Positions 1 to 5,455 of a stretch of DNA of 10,818 bases are shown in pieces. Location of the stretch: NCBI GenBank assembly GCA_023386395.1, contig JAEWJV010000036.1:1-10818 (forward strand), written 5' to 3'. Below the pieces are notes generated by a model. That model saw nothing but the letters and a program-made list of their open reading frames with translations, was not told the DNA's origin and did no database searches. A program made the translations under genes and the position numbers. The number at the start of each line of letters is the position of its first letter. Position 1 is the first letter of the stretch. This DNA comes from Bacteroidota bacterium (GTDB lineage Bacteria > Bacteroidota > Bacteroidia > Chitinophagales > Chitinophagaceae).

Positions 1-354
1 TTCCTGGCCTTTTTTAGCGCGGTGAAAAAGGAATTCGATGATTTTTTCAACGCCTTCATAAGCCAGGTAAAAGCCCCCCAAAACCAATATAACTTTGATG
101 GCCGCGGGAAGAAAGATGTTCAATAATAAAGCTATGGGTATTATAATAGCCTTATTAAGCAGCGAACCTTTTGTAATAGCCCATAATACCGGTAATTCCC
201 TTGAAGACAGGAAGCCGGTAGCTTTTTCTGCATTCACCGCCAGGTCGTCGCCTAATATTCCTGCTGTTTTGCCGGTAGCCACTTTGCTTGCCACGGCTAC
301 ATCATCCATTAAAGCGCCTATATCATCTAAAATTGCAAAAAAGCCTGATGCCAT
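1..354 (-). CDS. DUF808 (YedI-like) inner membrane protein, N-terminal part, cut by window edge
   Basis: This is the N-terminal 118 codons of a minus-strand gene that runs off the left edge of the window. The start is the ATG at 354-352, reading MASGFFAILDDIGALMDDVA. The run of acidic residues, followed by VASKVATGKTAGILGDDLAV (21-40) and NAEKATGF, is the characteristic N-terminus of the DUF808/YedI family. That family consists of conserved multi-spanning inner membrane proteins of about 300 residues with no firmly established function. Two hydrophobic segments are visible at roughly residues 66-82 and 84-100. More than half of the protein should lie outside the window. The gene is downstream of, and co-directional with, the VOC gene, but the 150-nt gap suggests its own promoter. 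Family assignment is confident; the biochemical role is unknown. Confidence 0.85.
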   Translation of the reverse strand, partial: MASGFFAILDDIGALMDDVAVASKVATGKTAGILGDDLAVNAEKATGFLSSRELPVLWAITKGSLLNKAIIIPIALLLNIFLPAAIKVILVLGGFYLAYEGVEKIIEFLFHRAKKGQE

Positions 355-504
355 ACTTCGTTTGTTAGTAAGGGCGTAAAAATATCAATTTAAGAATTGT
401 ATTATGCTTGTTTTTAAATGTTTAAACAAGCGTGTACCCCCATCAGTTTATAGACCTTTTATTGATGACAGCATCAACGGGAAACTTTTCTCTTGCAATT
501 TTTG

Positions 505-915
505 TTACTTCCCTGCATCAAATTTCTTTATTGCATCATCTGAAACAGGCGCAAAGAAATTAACCAGGTTGCCATCCGGGTCCCGAAATAAAAGCGACCT
601 GTTTCCCCAGGGCATTGTTGTGGGTTTTTGTACAATATAAGGCTGAAGAAAACCTGCCAGCCTTTCGTAATCTTTATCTGCATCTGCAACCCTGAATTCG
701 ATAATCGCTGTACGGTTTCGAGCCGCTTTCGCAACTTCATCACCACCAAAAAATTGCAGGGTATTGGTGCTGCCAATAGCTAAGGTGGCTGTTGGTGTCT
801 TTAGTTCGGCAAAATCTTCGGTGTATTGTACAGGTGTAACACCGGTTACTTGTTCATAAAATTTCACCAGGCGTTTAATATCAGCCGTAATTATTCTAAC
901 AGAAACAAGATTCAT
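505..915 (-). CDS. VOC-superfamily (glyoxalase/bleomycin-resistance fold) protein
   Basis: A 136-residue protein with one vicinal-oxygen-chelate module built from two beta-alpha-beta-beta-beta halves. The first half has the usual helix ending in KFYEQVTGV (18-26). The second starts with IIEFRVAD (71-78) and ends with the FRDPDGN turn (110-116), typical of the superfamily. The canonical metal ligands look absent: the first-strand position usually held by His or Gln is probably R7, and the position of the last Glu (as in GNxxE) is N119. I therefore infer a binding or non-metal member rather than a classical glyoxalase I, and no substrate can be named. The start is the ATG at 915-913; no strong Shine-Dalgarno sequence is seen, as is normal in this phylum. 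It probably acts in the cytoplasm, as there is no signal peptide. Confidence 0.85.
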   Translation of the reverse strand: MNLVSVRIITADIKRLVKFYEQVTGVTPVQYTEDFAELKTPTATLAIGSTNTLQFFGGDEVAKAARNRTAIIEFRVADADKDYERLAGFLQPYIVQKPTTMPWGNRSLLFRDPDGNLVNFFAPVSDDAIKKFDAGK

Positions 916-978
916 AATGTTGAATGTTTAGTTTACAAAAAAATTTATACCTGATGTAAAAATGAAACCGCTTATTGA

Positions 979-1000
979 CAACCCTATGTCAGCAGGGTTG
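979..1000. terminator. Small hairpin between two minus-strand genes, possible terminator
   Basis: A 7-bp perfect inverted repeat, CAACCCT (979-985) and AGGGTTG (994-1000), encloses an 8-nt loop. A T-run follows on the plus strand (1003-1010), but no plus-strand gene lies upstream. Read on the minus strand it follows the 61-residue gene but lacks a U-tract. It may be a terminator or processing structure for that gene; the orientation is unclear. Confidence 0.3.
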
Positions 1001-1024
1001 ATGTTTTTTTAAAAATTACAGGAT

Positions 1025-1210
1025 TCAGGCCTTATTACGCTTATGGATCAGCGAAAGGCATTTTCGACAGGTTACTGCTTTCCGGTTATCGGTAGCAATG
1101 CCTTCTGTATGGGCGCGTAGCGAAGCTTCCTTATCGCGTGGATTGCACAATATCATTCCATTTTCGTCGAGTGCATGCAAATCGCGCTTTTGTCTTTTAT
1201 CCCTCGGCAT
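1025..1210 (-). CDS. Small basic Cys-containing protein of unknown function (61 aa)
   Basis: Using the ATG at 1210-1208 gives 61 residues starting MPRDKRQKRDLHALDENG; a longer reading from a TTG at 1240 adds ten residues but is less likely. The protein is rich in Lys/Arg (basic) and has three cysteines: C22 in the phrase ILCNPRDKEASLRAH and a CRKC pair near residues 48-51 (VTCRKC). The spacing suggests a small metal-binding (zinc-ribbon-like) fold with a Cys plus CxxC arrangement, but a fourth ligand is not obvious; the His residues could supply one. It looks like a genuine gene because the composition is protein-like and the cysteines sit in a recognisable motif. I do not recognise the family and assign no function. 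It is divergent from the DUF2200 gene, with a 72-nt gap between their start codons. Confidence 0.6.
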   Translation of the reverse strand: MPRDKRQKRDLHALDENGMILCNPRDKEASLRAHTEGIATDNRKAVTCRKCLSLIHKRNKA

Positions 1211-1234
1211 CCGGAGTTTTAATTTTACTATTCG

Positions 1235-1265
1235 TTGCAATATTTGATGAAAGTTATGAACTTTG
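1235..1265 (+). promoter_or_regulatory. Possible Bacteroidetes promoter for the DUF2200 gene
   Basis: A TTG (1235-1237) lies 20 nt before GAACTTTG (1258-1265), which matches the TAnnTTTG -7 motif except for its first base. The predicted transcript start, near 1272, is just upstream of the ATG at 1283. The evidence is motif spacing only. Confidence 0.3.
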
Positions 1266-1282
1266 AACTATTCAGGAATAAC

Positions 1283-1675
1283 ATGAATGATAGCACTAAA
1301 ACACAAACCATGAATACAACCGCAACACATGACCAGCGTATTGCAAAAATGATATTTGCCTCGGTTTATCCCTTGTATATCGCCAAAGTGGAGAGGAAGG
1401 GCAGAACAAAAGAAGAGTTAGACCAGGTTATAGAATGGTTAACCGGTTTTAATAATAAGAAGTTACAGCAGCTAATAAATGACAAAGTAACATTTGAAAC
1501 ATTCTTTCAGCAGGCTTCGCTCAATCCTAATGCAAAACTTATAACGGGGGTAATTTGCGGGTATCGTGTAGAGGAAATTGAAAATCCTTTAACGCAAAAG
1601 GCACGATACCTGGATAAACTGGTGGACGAACTGGCAAAGGGCAGGAAGATGGAAAAGATTTTACGAGAAGCATAA
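1283..1675 (+). CDS. DUF2200 family protein
   Basis: A conserved small cytoplasmic protein recognised as DUF2200 from its nearly diagnostic core: DQRIAKMIFASVYPLYIAKV, then KGRTKEELDQVIEWLTGF, VTFETFFQQA, LNPNAKLITGVICGYRVEEI, ENPLTQKARYLDKLVDELAK and a basic GRKMEKIL end. The family is widespread in bacteria and is often annotated as uncharacterised; I know of no assigned biochemical role. The start is uncertain. The ATG at 1283 (130 residues) has an AGGAA sequence (1275-1279) a few bases upstream. The ATG at 1310 (121 residues, MNTTATHDQ) fits the usual family length better. An upstream TTG at 1235 would add residues unlike the family and is disfavoured. The gene stands alone, divergent from the 61-residue gene and convergent with the small ORF at 1713-1868. 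Confidence 0.88.
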   Translation: MNDSTKTQTMNTTATHDQRIAKMIFASVYPLYIAKVERKGRTKEELDQVIEWLTGFNNKKLQQLINDKVTFETFFQQASLNPNAKLITGVICGYRVEEIENPLTQKARYLDKLVDELAKGRKMEKILREA

Positions 1676-1697
1676 GAGTGTGAAGGATTGACATTAT

Positions 1698-1721
1698 ATG
1701 AATTGAATACATTCATTTTTT
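1698..1721 (+). terminator. Weak AT-rich hairpin with T-run after the DUF2200 gene
   Basis: ATGAAT (1698-1703) and ATTCAT (1711-1716) form a 6-bp stem with a 7-nt loop, followed directly by a T-run. The stem is AT-rich and weak, so efficiency is doubtful. It overlaps the end of the convergent small ORF. Confidence 0.3.
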
Positions 1722-1868
1722 CCTCTTCGCTTTTTGAAGTGCCCTGTAATTTTGATTTGCCTCTTTTCCTGCATTTTTACAGAATTTTCTTTCTGATATC
1801 TCATTAATGAGCCAGCATACTGGCCACAATAAACTTGAAGCACCGACTATATTCACTATTTCTGACAT
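1713..1868 (-). CDS. Small putative membrane protein (51 aa), unknown
   Basis: Read on the minus strand from the ATG at 1868-1866 to a TGA at 1715-1713, this gives 51 residues: MSEIVNIVGASSLLWPVCWL, then INEISERKFC, a polar middle and a strongly basic tail ending QKAKRKK. The first 22 or so residues form one hydrophobic segment. A basic cytoplasmic tail would follow, giving a single-pass topology with positive-inside C-terminus. An in-frame TGA lies 12 nt upstream of the ATG, so the start is well defined. A perfect TAGATTTG (-7 motif) sits about 20 nt upstream of the start. No Shine-Dalgarno sequence is seen. I do not recognise a family. It could be a chance ORF, but composition, promoter match and isolation in an otherwise empty gap support a real small gene. 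Confidence 0.42.
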   Translation of the reverse strand: MSEIVNIVGASSLLWPVCWLINEISERKFCKNAGKEANQNYRALQKAKRKK

Positions 1869-1889
1869 TTCATGTATTCATTTATTTTT

Positions 1890-1897
1890 CAAATCTA
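1890..1897 (-). promoter_or_regulatory. -7 element TAGATTTG upstream of the 51-aa ORF
   Basis: On the minus strand TAGATTTG is an 8/8 match to the Bacteroidetes TAnnTTTG motif, and it is placed to give a leader of only about 15 nt before the ATG at 1868. No TTG is seen at the expected -33 distance, so the element is only half supported. Confidence 0.33.
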
Positions 1898-2047
1898 TTT
1901 CTGATGTTTTTGGTTGTATTTAAATTTTAACCCCGAACGATTTTTACTAAATTCCCTAAATCACGATGAAGCCTAAAAAAATACTTTACAACAATTGAAG
2001 AAGTTGTATAAATTGGATCCAGCTTGACTATACTTTTAAATTTTTAC
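1898..2047. other. Gene-free AT-rich stretch upstream of the rplK promoter
   Basis: No coding potential was recognised on either strand. The only structure noted is a 6-bp inverted repeat, TACAAC (1987-1992) and GTTGTA (2003-2008), with a 10-nt loop. A weak second promoter-like match (TACTTTTA at 2031-2038) is too poor to call. The secE, nusG and tRNA-Trp genes that usually precede rplK are not here. Confidence 0.5.
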
Positions 2048-2049
2048 TT

Positions 2050-2078
2050 TTGACTTTCCCTTCTTTCCCTTACCTTTG
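2050..2078 (+). promoter_or_regulatory. Promoter of the rplKAJL operon
   Basis: A -33 element TTG (2050-2052, within TTTTG) lies 18 nt before a perfect -7 element, TACCTTTG (2071-2078). This matches the TTG/TAnnTTTG consensus of the Bacteroidetes housekeeping sigma factor. Transcription should start near 2085, giving a leader of about 100 nt before rplK. It is the best promoter match in the window, as expected for a highly expressed ribosomal operon. Confidence 0.68.
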
Positions 2079-2084
2079 CCGCCC

Positions 2085-2186
2085 CAAAAGTTCTTTTAGA
2101 ATATTTCCCGGTTAGCGCCGGGATAAACTTGGGAGTCGAACCCGCACACTGCAGGCGAGACGTTTGAACCAATAAAAATTATTAAA
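2085..2186 (+). promoter_or_regulatory. Structured 5' leader of rplK, candidate L1 autoregulatory site
   Basis: The untranslated leader contains a 6-bp hairpin, TCCCGG (2106-2111) and CCGGGA (2118-2123), with a 6-nt loop. A second, irregular stem follows: TTGG (2129-2132) can pair with CCAA (2169-2172), then GTC with GAC and CGC with GCG, separated by asymmetric internal loops. In many bacteria L1 represses this operon by binding an mRNA copy of its 23S rRNA target, an irregular stem with an asymmetric internal loop, so an L1 site here is plausible. The fold was done by eye and I cannot match a known leader family. On the opposite strand 2131-2145 reads like a tRNA T-arm. Confidence 0.4.
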
Positions 2187-2630
2187 ATGGCTAAAGAAAT
2201 CTCCGGCTTTGTAAAGCTGCAGGTAAAAGGCGGTCAGGCAAACCCTGCACCTCCGGTAGGTCCTGCGCTTGGCTCTAAGGGTGTGAACATCATGGAATTC
2301 TGCAAACAGTTCAATGCCCGCACACAGGATAAAATAGGAAAAGTGCTTCCTGTTTTAATTACTGTTTACACCGATAAGTCTTTTGACTTTGTTATCAAAA
2401 CTCCTCCCGCTTCAATTCAATTAATGGAAGCTGCCAAAATTCAGAAAGGTTCCAAAGAAAGTAACCGTAATAAGGTGGGTAAAGTAACCTGGGATCAAAT
2501 TGAGGCTATTGCCAAAGATAAGATGCCCGATCTCAATTGCTTCACCGTTGAGAGCGCAATGAAAATGGTTGCCGGTACTGCCCGCAGCATGGGTTTAAAT
2601 GTTGAAGGCACAGCACCCTGGAACAATTAA
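2187..2630 (+). CDS. rplK: 50S ribosomal protein L11
   Basis: L11 binds the GTPase-associated region of 23S rRNA (helices 43/44) together with L10, and takes part in factor-dependent GTP hydrolysis and in stringent-response activation. The 147-residue length is normal. The N-terminal domain has the near-invariant proline-rich segment [16 protein letters not shown] (20-35) and the CKQFNART helix; the C-terminal rRNA-binding domain carries the [17 protein letters not shown] and [17 protein letters not shown] signatures. The start at 2187 gives the canonical MAKEI. It is the first gene of a four-gene operon, 21 nt before rplA, read from the promoter at 2050-2078. Nothing in the protein is unusual; the context is, because nusG does not precede it. 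Confidence 0.98.
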   Translation: MAKEISGFVKLQVKGGQANPAPPVGPALGSKGVNIMEFCKQFNARTQDKIGKVLPVLITVYTDKSFDFVIKTPPASIQLMEAAKIQKGSKESNRNKVGKVTWDQIEAIAKDKMPDLNCFTVESAMKMVAGTARSMGLNVEGTAPWNN

Positions 2631-2651
2631 TCACACACTAAACTTATTACA

Positions 2652-3344
2652 ATGGCAAAGCTTTCTAAAAAAAGAAAACAAGTAGAAGGAAAGGTTGATA
2701 AGAATAAATTATACACCTTAAAAGATGCATCTGCGCTGGTAAAAGAAGTGAATACAGCGAAGTTTGATGCTTCTGTTGACCTGCATATTCGTTTAGGTGT
2801 TGATCCTAAAAAAGCAGACCAGCAGGTTCGTGGCACCGTAAGCTTACCGCACGGTACCGGTAAAACAAAAAAAGTATTGGTTTTATGCCCGCCCGATAAA
2901 GAAGCAGATGCAAAATGTGGAGGTGCTGATTTTGTTGGCTTGGATGAATTTGTTCAGAAAATTGAAGGTGGCTGGACGGATGTTGACGTTATCATCGCCA
3001 CACCATCAGTTATGCCCAAGATTGGTAAACTTGGTAAAATTTTAGGACCGCGCAATCTTATGCCGAACCCTAAAACAGGCACCGTTACAAACGATGTGGC
3101 AGCCGCAGTAAATGAAGTAAAAGGCGGCAAGATAGCTTTCAAGGTTGATAAGGCAGGCATTGTTCATGCTTCTATCGGCCGCGTATCTTTCACCCCTGAA
3201 AAGTTAGCTGCGAATGGCCAGGAACTGATCAATACCATTATCAAATTAAAACCAACAACAGCTAAAGGCATTTACCTGAAAGGCGTAAGTGTTGCCAGCT
3301 CCATGAGCCCGGGTATAACTGTTGATACAAAATCTGTTCACTAA
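2652..3344 (+). CDS. rplA: 50S ribosomal protein L1
   Basis: L1 binds helices 76-78 of 23S rRNA, forms the mobile L1 stalk that helps release E-site tRNA, and in many bacteria represses its own operon. The 230-residue length matches the family. Recognisable regions are the basic N-terminus [17 protein letters not shown], domain I with [20 protein letters not shown] (42-61), the linker phrase [16 protein letters not shown], and the L1 signature [16 protein letters not shown] (131-146) in the middle domain. The C-terminus returns to domain I with the usual [20 protein letters not shown]. The start gives MAKLSKKRK. It lies 21 nt after rplK and 42 nt before rplJ, with no terminator on either side, so it is surely co-transcribed. 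Confidence 0.98.
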   Translation: MAKLSKKRKQVEGKVDKNKLYTLKDASALVKEVNTAKFDASVDLHIRLGVDPKKADQQVRGTVSLPHGTGKTKKVLVLCPPDKEADAKCGGADFVGLDEFVQKIEGGWTDVDVIIATPSVMPKIGKLGKILGPRNLMPNPKTGTVTNDVAAAVNEVKGGKIAFKVDKAGIVHASIGRVSFTPEKLAANGQELINTIIKLKPTTAKGIYLKGVSVASSMSPGITVDTKSVH

Positions 3345-3386
3345 GCCGCATCTCTAAAAAAGGTAAAGCATAAAAAGATATTCTTT

Positions 3387-3914
3387 ATGAATAAGGATCA
3401 AAAAAACGAAGTAATTGAAGCTCTTAAAGAGAAATTCAATCAATATAATAACTTCTATGTTACCAACACGGAAGCATTATCAGTTGGCCAGATTGGCAAG
3501 CTGCGCCGCATTTGTTTCAATAAGAATGTTGAAATGAAAGTGGCTAAAAACACATTGATTAAAAAGGCGCTTGAAAGCATTGATGCCGAAAGATATTCCG
3601 GCATGTTTGAAAGCCTGAATGGCGTTACCGCTTTAATGTTCAGCGAAAATGCGAAAGAGCCGGCATTGATCATCAGCACCTTCCGCACAGAAGGCAAAAC
3701 AGATAAACCTGTTTTGAAAGCAGCTTATATTGACAGCGATGTTTTTGTAGGCAATGATCAGCTTGAAACATTAAAAACGCTTAAAAGCAAGAACGATCTT
3801 ATTGGCGAAATCATTGGCTTGTTGCAATCACCTGCCAAGAATGTTATCAGCGGCTTAAATGCTGGTGGCAAACTTGCAAGCCTTGTAAAAGCGCTGGAAG
3901 AAAGAGCAAATTAG
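3387..3914 (+). CDS. rplJ: 50S ribosomal protein L10
   Basis: L10 anchors the L7/L12 stalk: its N-terminal domain binds 23S rRNA beside L11, and its long C-terminal helix carries L7/L12 dimers. The 175-residue length is usual. The start of L10 is clear in NKDQKNEVIEALKEKFNQYN, and the rRNA-binding region has NVEMKVAKNTLIKKAL (47-62). The last 35 residues (LIGEIIGLLQSPAKNVISGL and GGKLASLVKALEERAN) form the amphipathic helix for L7/L12 binding. The start was chosen at 3387, as it gives the standard N-terminus; no Shine-Dalgarno sequence is obvious. A 154-nt repeat-rich gap separates it from rplL, longer than the other gaps in the operon. Confidence 0.97.
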   Translation: MNKDQKNEVIEALKEKFNQYNNFYVTNTEALSVGQIGKLRRICFNKNVEMKVAKNTLIKKALESIDAERYSGMFESLNGVTALMFSENAKEPALIISTFRTEGKTDKPVLKAAYIDSDVFVGNDQLETLKTLKSKNDLIGEIIGLLQSPAKNVISGLNAGGKLASLVKALEERAN

Positions 3915-3922
3915 TTGATAAA

Positions 3923-3978
3923 TTGATTACGCTGATTTGTAAAACCAATCAACGTAATCAACCAGTCAGCCAATCAAC
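3923..3978. repeat. Inverted and direct repeats after rplJ (CCAATCAAC family)
   Basis: Just past the rplJ stop, TTGATTACG (3923-3931) and CGTAATCAA (3953-3961) form a perfect 9-bp inverted repeat with a 21-nt loop. The 9-mer CCAATCAAC occurs at 3945-3953 and again at 3970-3978, with a variant, GTAATCAAC, at 3954-3962. The reverse complement, GTTGATTGG, occurs twice in the 5451-5476 intergenic region after another gene's stop codon, pointing to a small dispersed intergenic repeat. Confidence 0.5.
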
Positions 3979-3981
3979 ATA

Positions 3982-4018
3982 TTATCCCCGCCTGAAGGGA
4001 TAACACACAAGTTTTTTT
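3982..4018 (+). terminator. Hairpin plus T-run between rplJ and rplL, candidate attenuator
   Basis: A perfect 7-bp stem, TTATCCC (3982-3988) and GGGATAA (3997-4003), with an 8-nt loop is followed 8 nt later by seven Ts (4012-4018). The gap before the T-run makes it a poor intrinsic terminator, so partial termination, RNA processing or mRNA stabilisation for the downstream gene are all possible. A second weak 5-bp stem, CCGCC (4027-4031) and GGCGG (4049-4053), lies immediately before the rplL start. Confidence 0.4.
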
Positions 4019-4068
4019 AATAACTACCGCCGGAGCTCAGGCAATGAAGGCGGCAAAAATTTGAAACC

Positions 4069-4449
4069 ATGGCAGATTTAAAAGCATTTGCAGAACAACT
4101 GGTTAACCTCACCGTAAAAGAGGTGAATGAATTAGCAAAAATTCTTAAAGAAGAGTACGGTATTGAACCTGCGGCTGCTGCAGTAGCTGTAGCTGGTCCT
4201 GCTGCAGGCGGTGCTGCTGCTCCTGCTGCTGAAGAAAAAACAGCTTTTGATGTAATTCTGAAAAGCGGTGGCGCTAACAAATTACAGGTTGTAAAAATCG
4301 TGAAAGACTTAACTGGTCTTGGCCTGAAAGAAGCTAAAGATTTAGTTGATGGCGCTCCGAAACCTGTAAAAGAAGGTGCTGCTAAAGCTGAAGCAGAAGA
4401 AATCGCAGCTAAATTGAAAGAAGCAGGTGCTGATGTAGAAGTTAAATAA
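4069..4449 (+). CDS. rplL: 50S ribosomal protein L7/L12
   Basis: L7/L12 is the multi-copy stalk protein that recruits translation factors (EF-Tu, EF-G, IF2) and stimulates their GTPase activity. The 126-residue length is typical. Residues 1-32 form the N-terminal dimerisation domain. Residues 33-54 are the flexible hinge, here almost pure Ala/Gly/Pro/Val. Residues 55-126 are the C-terminal domain, with [20 protein letters not shown], the factor-binding [20 protein letters not shown], and [20 protein letters not shown]. The ATG at 4069 gives [14 protein letters not shown]. It is present in more copies per ribosome than L10, which fits possible extra control in the preceding gap. A strong terminator follows at 4496, so rpoB is not in this transcript. 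Confidence 0.98.
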   Translation: MADLKAFAEQLVNLTVKEVNELAKILKEEYGIEPAAAAVAVAGPAAGGAAAPAAEEKTAFDVILKSGGANKLQVVKIVKDLTGLGLKEAKDLVDGAPKPVKEGAAKAEAEEIAAKLKEAGADVEVK

Positions 4450-4495
4450 TCTGCACAACAGAGCTTCTTTAAAAAGATAATGAAATACAAAAGAT

Positions 4496-4524
4496 CCCGC
4501 CACCGTTTCCCGGCGGGGTTTTTT
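4496..4524 (+). terminator. Intrinsic terminator of the rplKAJL operon
   Basis: A 6-bp GC-only stem, CCCGCC (4496-4501) and GGCGGG (4512-4517), with a 10-nt loop is followed by G and six Ts (4519-4524). It lies 46 nt after the rplL stop codon. It is a textbook Rho-independent terminator and marks the operon end. Confidence 0.85.
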
Positions 4525-4554
4525 GTTTATATGGGCTGCTGTGCATTTACTTTG
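4523..4554 (+). promoter_or_regulatory. Probable promoter of the four-helix membrane protein gene
   Basis: A TTG (4523-4525) in the T-run of the preceding terminator lies 21 nt before TTACTTTG (4547-4554), a 7/8 match to TAnnTTTG. Transcription would start near 4561, giving a leader of about 16 nt before the ATG at 4577. Confidence 0.42.
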
Positions 4555-4576
4555 ATATATAAATCTATTGCCTGCC

Positions 4577-5071
4577 ATGTCAAAACTGTTTACACAAATC
4601 CGCATCCTCATAATCGTTTTCATAATTGTGCTTTTACTAAGCGGCATAACGGTTTTCCCCTTAATAGCCGAATTAAAATTTTTACTAAGCATCAACTTTT
4701 TTGAAGAGGGTTCCATTATACAGCAATGGCTTTTAAAAGTGGTAACAGGTTTGGAAGCAACTCAAAAAGAATATCCTTTTATTTTCTATGGGTTCGACTG
4801 GCTTGCTTTTGCACATATTGTAATTGCCGTTCTATTTATCGGTGTTTACCAGCATCCCGTGCGCAACAGGTGGATTATTCAATGGGCTATCATTACCTGT
4901 ATTTGTATATTCCCGCTTGCATTTATTGCAGGCAGCATAAGAGGCATTCCTTTCTTTCACATATTGATAGATTGCTCTTTCGGTGTAATTGGGCTGATTA
5001 TTTTATTCTTTATCCAAAGCCGTATTAAGGAATTAAAGAAATACAGGTTAAGAGGGAAAACAGGCCATTGA
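4577..5071 (+). CDS. Conserved-looking four-helix membrane protein, unknown function
   Basis: A 164-residue protein starting MSKLFTQIRI at the ATG at 4577; a TTG three codons upstream is less likely. Four hydrophobic segments are visible, at about residues 8-30, 68-90, 95-116 and 119-142. A polar loop between the first and second contains EEGSIIQQWLLKVVTGLEATQKEYPF, and the tail is basic (KELKKYRLRGKTGH). Positive residues (KEL/KK, VRNRW between helices 2 and 3) suggest a cytoplasmic C-terminus and an even number of passes. The HIVIAVLFIG helix and PFFHILIDCSFGVIG segment contain His and Asp within the membrane, which could bind a cofactor or ion, but this is speculation. I recognise no domain. 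It is transcribed from its own promoter after the ribosomal operon, and lies 51 nt upstream of the MazG-like gene. Confidence 0.7.
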   Translation: MSKLFTQIRILIIVFIIVLLLSGITVFPLIAELKFLLSINFFEEGSIIQQWLLKVVTGLEATQKEYPFIFYGFDWLAFAHIVIAVLFIGVYQHPVRNRWIIQWAIITCICIFPLAFIAGSIRGIPFFHILIDCSFGVIGLIILFFIQSRIKELKKYRLRGKTGH

Positions 5072-5085
5072 TAAGTACATAAGTT

Positions 5086-5093
5086 TATTTTTG
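5086..5093 (+). promoter_or_regulatory. -7 element TATTTTTG upstream of the MazG-like gene
   Basis: TATTTTTG is a perfect match to TAnnTTTG, 29 nt before the ATG at 5123. The nearest TTG (5068-5070) is only 15 nt upstream, shorter than usual, so the -33 element is uncertain. The MazG-like gene may have its own promoter rather than depend on the membrane-protein transcript. Confidence 0.4.
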
Positions 5094-5122
5094 CTGCCTT
5101 TATCTAACTTAATTCAATCAGC

Positions 5123-5455
5123 ATGACTATACAGCAGGCGCAGCAGGATGTAGATGCATGGATAAAAACAACCGGCGTTCGTTATTTCAGTGAACTTACC
5201 AATCTTGGCATTTTAATGGAAGAAGTGGGCGAATTATCAAGATTGATGGTGCGTACTTATGGCGAGCAATCTTTTAAGGAATCCGATAAAAACAAATCGT
5301 TAAGTGATGAAATGGCCGATGTGCTATGGGTGTTGCTTTGCCTGGCTAATCAAACCGGTGTTAACCTTACAGATGCCCTGCAAAAGAATTTTGAAAAAAA
5401 GAATATTCGCGATGCAACGAGGCACAGGGAGAATGAGAAGCTTCAGGGAAGTTGA
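5123..5455 (+). CDS. MazG-like nucleotide pyrophosphohydrolase
   Basis: A 110-residue member of the all-alpha NTP pyrophosphatase (MazG) superfamily, which hydrolyses (d)NTPs to the monophosphate and pyrophosphate, often to remove damaged nucleotides. The Mg2+-binding motif is visible: EEVGE (33-37, EExxE) followed by ELxxD-type DEMAD (62-66, with E63 and D66), then the helix VLWVLLCLANQTGVNLTDAL. The KKNIRDATRHRENEK tail matches the short single-domain members found in Bacteroidetes rather than the two-domain MazG of E. coli. The start at 5123 gives MTIQQAQQDVDAWI, the conserved start helix. Preferred substrate cannot be read from the sequence. It stands between the membrane protein and tsaE, co-directional with both, with a 96-nt repeat-bearing gap to tsaE. 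Confidence 0.9.
   Translation: MTIQQAQQDVDAWIKTTGVRYFSELTNLGILMEEVGELSRLMVRTYGEQSFKESDKNKSLSDEMADVLWVLLCLANQTGVNLTDALQKNFEKKNIRDATRHRENEKLQGS

Noticed and set aside
95..379. Plus-strand ORF opposite the DUF808 gene
   Set aside because: The minus strand encodes the recognised DUF808 protein here; the plus frame is antisense noise.
407..430. Inverted repeat CTTGTTT/AAACAAG between the VOC and DUF808 genes
   Set aside because: AT-rich, with a 10-nt loop and no T-run on the minus strand, so a terminator call cannot be supported; noted only as structure.
2627..2836. Minus-strand ORF inside rplA
   Set aside because: It overlaps the well-supported rplA gene and has no recognisable motif; it is a shadow frame.
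3915..3980. CRISPR-like array after rplJ
   Set aside because: The repeated unit is only 9 nt, the spacing is irregular and no cas genes are near.
4017..4490. 157-residue minus-strand ORF opposite rplL
   Set aside because: Its Ala/Ser-rich composition arises from the reverse strand of the Ala-rich rplL hinge; no domain or start signal.
4342..4716. Minus-strand ORF over the rplL end and terminator
   Set aside because: It spans a strong plus-strand terminator and the start of another gene; composition looks random.
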